Below are positions 48,190-64,000 of a stretch of DNA of 64,000 bases, in pieces. Source of the DNA: Thunnus maccoyii (Eukaryota > Chordata > Actinopteri > Scombriformes > Scombridae); the NCBI RefSeq assembly GCF_910596095.1, contig NC_056537.1, positions 3,758,574-3,822,573 of the forward strand. The letters are read 5' to 3'. The position numbers and the translations under genes are program-made. The notes under the pieces were generated by a model, which had not been told where the DNA came from, ran no database searches, and was given only the letters and a program-made list of their open reading frames with translations. The first letter of the stretch is position 1. Each line of letters begins with the position of its first letter.

Positions 48190-61947
<13,758 letters not shown>

Positions 61948-62607
61948 TTATTTAATTCACAAAGAATTGATCGATAATCAGTTTTGACAATAATGTAAAT
62001 CGATTATTATGTATAAATATCAATCATGCAGGTGTTACAGCTTCTAAAATATGTGTCTTTGCTTGCTTTTCATATTTCACAACACTGTAAATCAAACACT
62101 TCAGAGGAGAGTTTGTCATTATTTTTGACATTTTATAAACTAAAAGACTTCAGTTTAGGTTGACGTGGCGACTGCTGTGGTTATTGGTGGTAAAAAGTCT
62201 GTTTGAAAGGACACGTTTATTGATCAAATGCGCTTTGAGAAGCTACTCTGAAGACGACACAACTCGGGTTCTTCCCTCGTTGTTCGTCCATAATAACAAA
62301 TATTAATAAGAGGACCGTCTGCTCTGCTCTTCTGGATTATGTAACAGCATCACATACATGGATGCGCATGAATCACGCGGATGACTCAGCTCTGACCTTC
62401 TGCATGTCGTCCACAGCGTGCAAACATCGTTTCCTGAGATACAGACGCCGTTTAAATCCAGCGCAGGAACGACAGACTCCACCACTGAGAACGTCAACCA
62501 CTATGTTTAGAGCTGACTCATGAATGTAAATAAAGCTGAAACGATTAGTCGATTAATCCATTAACTGATCGACAGAAAAATAAGCTGCGGCTATTTTGAT
62601 AATTGCA

Positions 62608-62900
62608 GAGCTGCAGCTAATGATTATTTTTCCTTTTTTATTAATAAAATGACAGAAAATAGTGAATAACGTCCAACATGACGTCCTCTAATGTCTTGTT
62701 TCGTTTCGACCGATATTCAGTTTACTGTCAAAGACTAAAGAAACCAGAAAATATTCATTCATACTATTTTATATTCATTTGAGGAGCTGGAACCAGAGAA
62801 TTTTGGCTTTTTTTATGACTCAAAACGATTAATCGACTATTAAAATAGTTGCAATTAATTTTCTGTCGATCGACTGGATAATTGATTAATCATTTCAGTC
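62608..62900. mobile_element. hAT-like MITE, copy 9
   Basis: Ends 'gagctgcagctaatgattattttt' and 'gataattgattaatcatttcag'. The interior has 'aatgtcttgtttcgtttcgacc' and 'agactaaagaaaccagaaaatattca'. A shorter related end lies just left, at 62535-62600. Confidence 0.75.
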
Positions 62901-63300
62901 ATTTAGCTAAAATGCCAAAAAATTATCTGGTTCCAGCGTTTCATTTATAAAGATTTTCTGTTTCATATCGTAAATATTATTTGGGTTTTCTGACTGTTTG
63001 ATGGTCTTTAGGGAATTGTGATTTTATTTTGACATTTAACGGCTAAAACACAAAGAATGACGACTAGAAATTGTGTCAGTTGGGTTTGATATGATGAAAA
63101 TCGTTATAGGATTATAACTTTAATTGATTAATCAGAAAATAAATAAATGGTTGCAGTTTAAATTAAATTTACTCATAAATCAACGTTTCTTCACAAACTG
63201 CAATGTCACTGAGGAAGATGCTGTTATGCAACATCATTGCATCATGACCTGTGTGTGTAGAGAGGGGGGAGGGGAGGTCCCCTGAATGACTAAGCAGCGC

Positions 63301-63404
<104 letters not shown>

Positions 63405-63606
63405 CACTGTGAGTTCAGCTTTTGTCTGTCTGGACGCTGCTCGTTGTTTTCAGGAATCTGAGTCTGTTCTGCTTCAGATAACTTTGTCAGCTCGGAGCTG
63501 TAACACTGCAACGAATGTAAAAGGAACATTACGCAGACTGCTGGGAATCATGTGTGGATCCATTAAGGTCCACTAGTGATGTCCTGTCATTATGATCTGA
63601 TTATAA

Positions 63607-63611
63607 ATCAA

Positions 63612-63643
<32 letters not shown>

Positions 63644-63760
63644 TAGCGCCATATCACAACAGAAGTCATCTCAAGGCACTTTTCACATAGAGCAGGTCAA
63701 GACCGTACTCTTTAATTTACAGAGACCCAACAATTCCCCCATGAGCAAGCACATGCATAT
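63607..63760 (-). mobile_element. L2-like LINE 3' terminus
   Basis: Minus-strand 3' end: shared UTR sequence 'gagataacttctgttgtgatatggcgctatataaataaaga' (read in reverse) with a (GATT)n tail at 63609-63632. Only the last about 150 bp are present. Confidence 0.8.
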
Positions 63761-64000
63761 GTGTCCCACCCAGGCGTGGGGAATCTCTGGGAAATTAATA
63801 TTTTGTCGATAGATTCGCTTCAGAATCGATTCTCAGTTGCATAAATAGAAAAAGCGTCGCTATTTTCAGTCTCTTACTCCAGTACACTGTGTGCCAAAAC
63901 ATTCACTGGTGTCCTCAATCCACTGAAATGCAACATGAAACAAAACCTGCAGTTAAGATAAATGATCTTGATGAAGGTCACCGTCAGTAGAGAAAAGCGT

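Overview
This is vertebrate DNA and almost certainly from a teleost fish. The genes are split by GT-AG introns, the proteins match vertebrate families closely, and the non-coding DNA is AT-rich and full of (CA/TG)n microsatellites, fish-type MITEs, Tc1 elements, hAT elements and L2-like LINE fragments. No bacterial gene, operon or CRISPR array is present.

Layout. (1) 1-5.2 kb: the 3' two coding exons of a spalt-like zinc-finger gene (sall1 type, plus strand, 5' end outside the window). Its last intron holds one intact tRNA-Glu(TTC) and three decayed relatives. (2) 5.2-17.9 kb: a gene-free interval with simple repeats and old transposons. (3) 17.9-21.6 kb: complete snx20 (plus, three coding exons, 285 aa). 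(4) 21.6-26.3 kb: repeats, including a LINE 3' end, a terminal-inverted MITE and a roughly 1.2 kb fold-back palindrome. (5) 26.35-31.15 kb: complete mphosph6 (plus, five coding exons, 164 aa) with introns packed with one MITE family. (6) 33.9-44.35 kb: complete hsd17b2 (minus, five coding exons, 376 aa). Its introns carry an antisense L2-like LINE with an SGNH-esterase ORF1, a three-deep nest of transposons and a perfect 30-bp hairpin. (7) 44.4-48.1 kb: a LINE 3' end and a Tc1/mariner element with a broken transposase. (8) 48.19-61.79 kb and on to the window end: gpi (glucose-6-phosphate isomerase, minus), 15 coding exons for the C-terminal 460 residues. The first roughly 95 residues lie beyond the window.

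The genes are not one pathway: a developmental transcription factor, an endosomal sorting nexin, an RNA-exosome cofactor, a steroid dehydrogenase and a glycolytic enzyme. From general knowledge, SALL1 and SNX20 are human 16q12 neighbours, MPHOSPH6 and HSD17B2 are adjacent at 16q23, and GPI is on human chromosome 19, so this block joins segments that are separate in human. Exon boundaries come from reading splice sites and reading-frame continuity by eye; every internal junction was checked for phase.

I found no convincing new protein-coding system. The most interesting signals are structural: TG/CA repeats touching splice sites in three genes, the tRNA-Glu cluster inside sall1, the perfect hairpin in hsd17b2 intron 3, the fold-back elements, and the nested hAT insertions with recognisable 8-bp target duplications.
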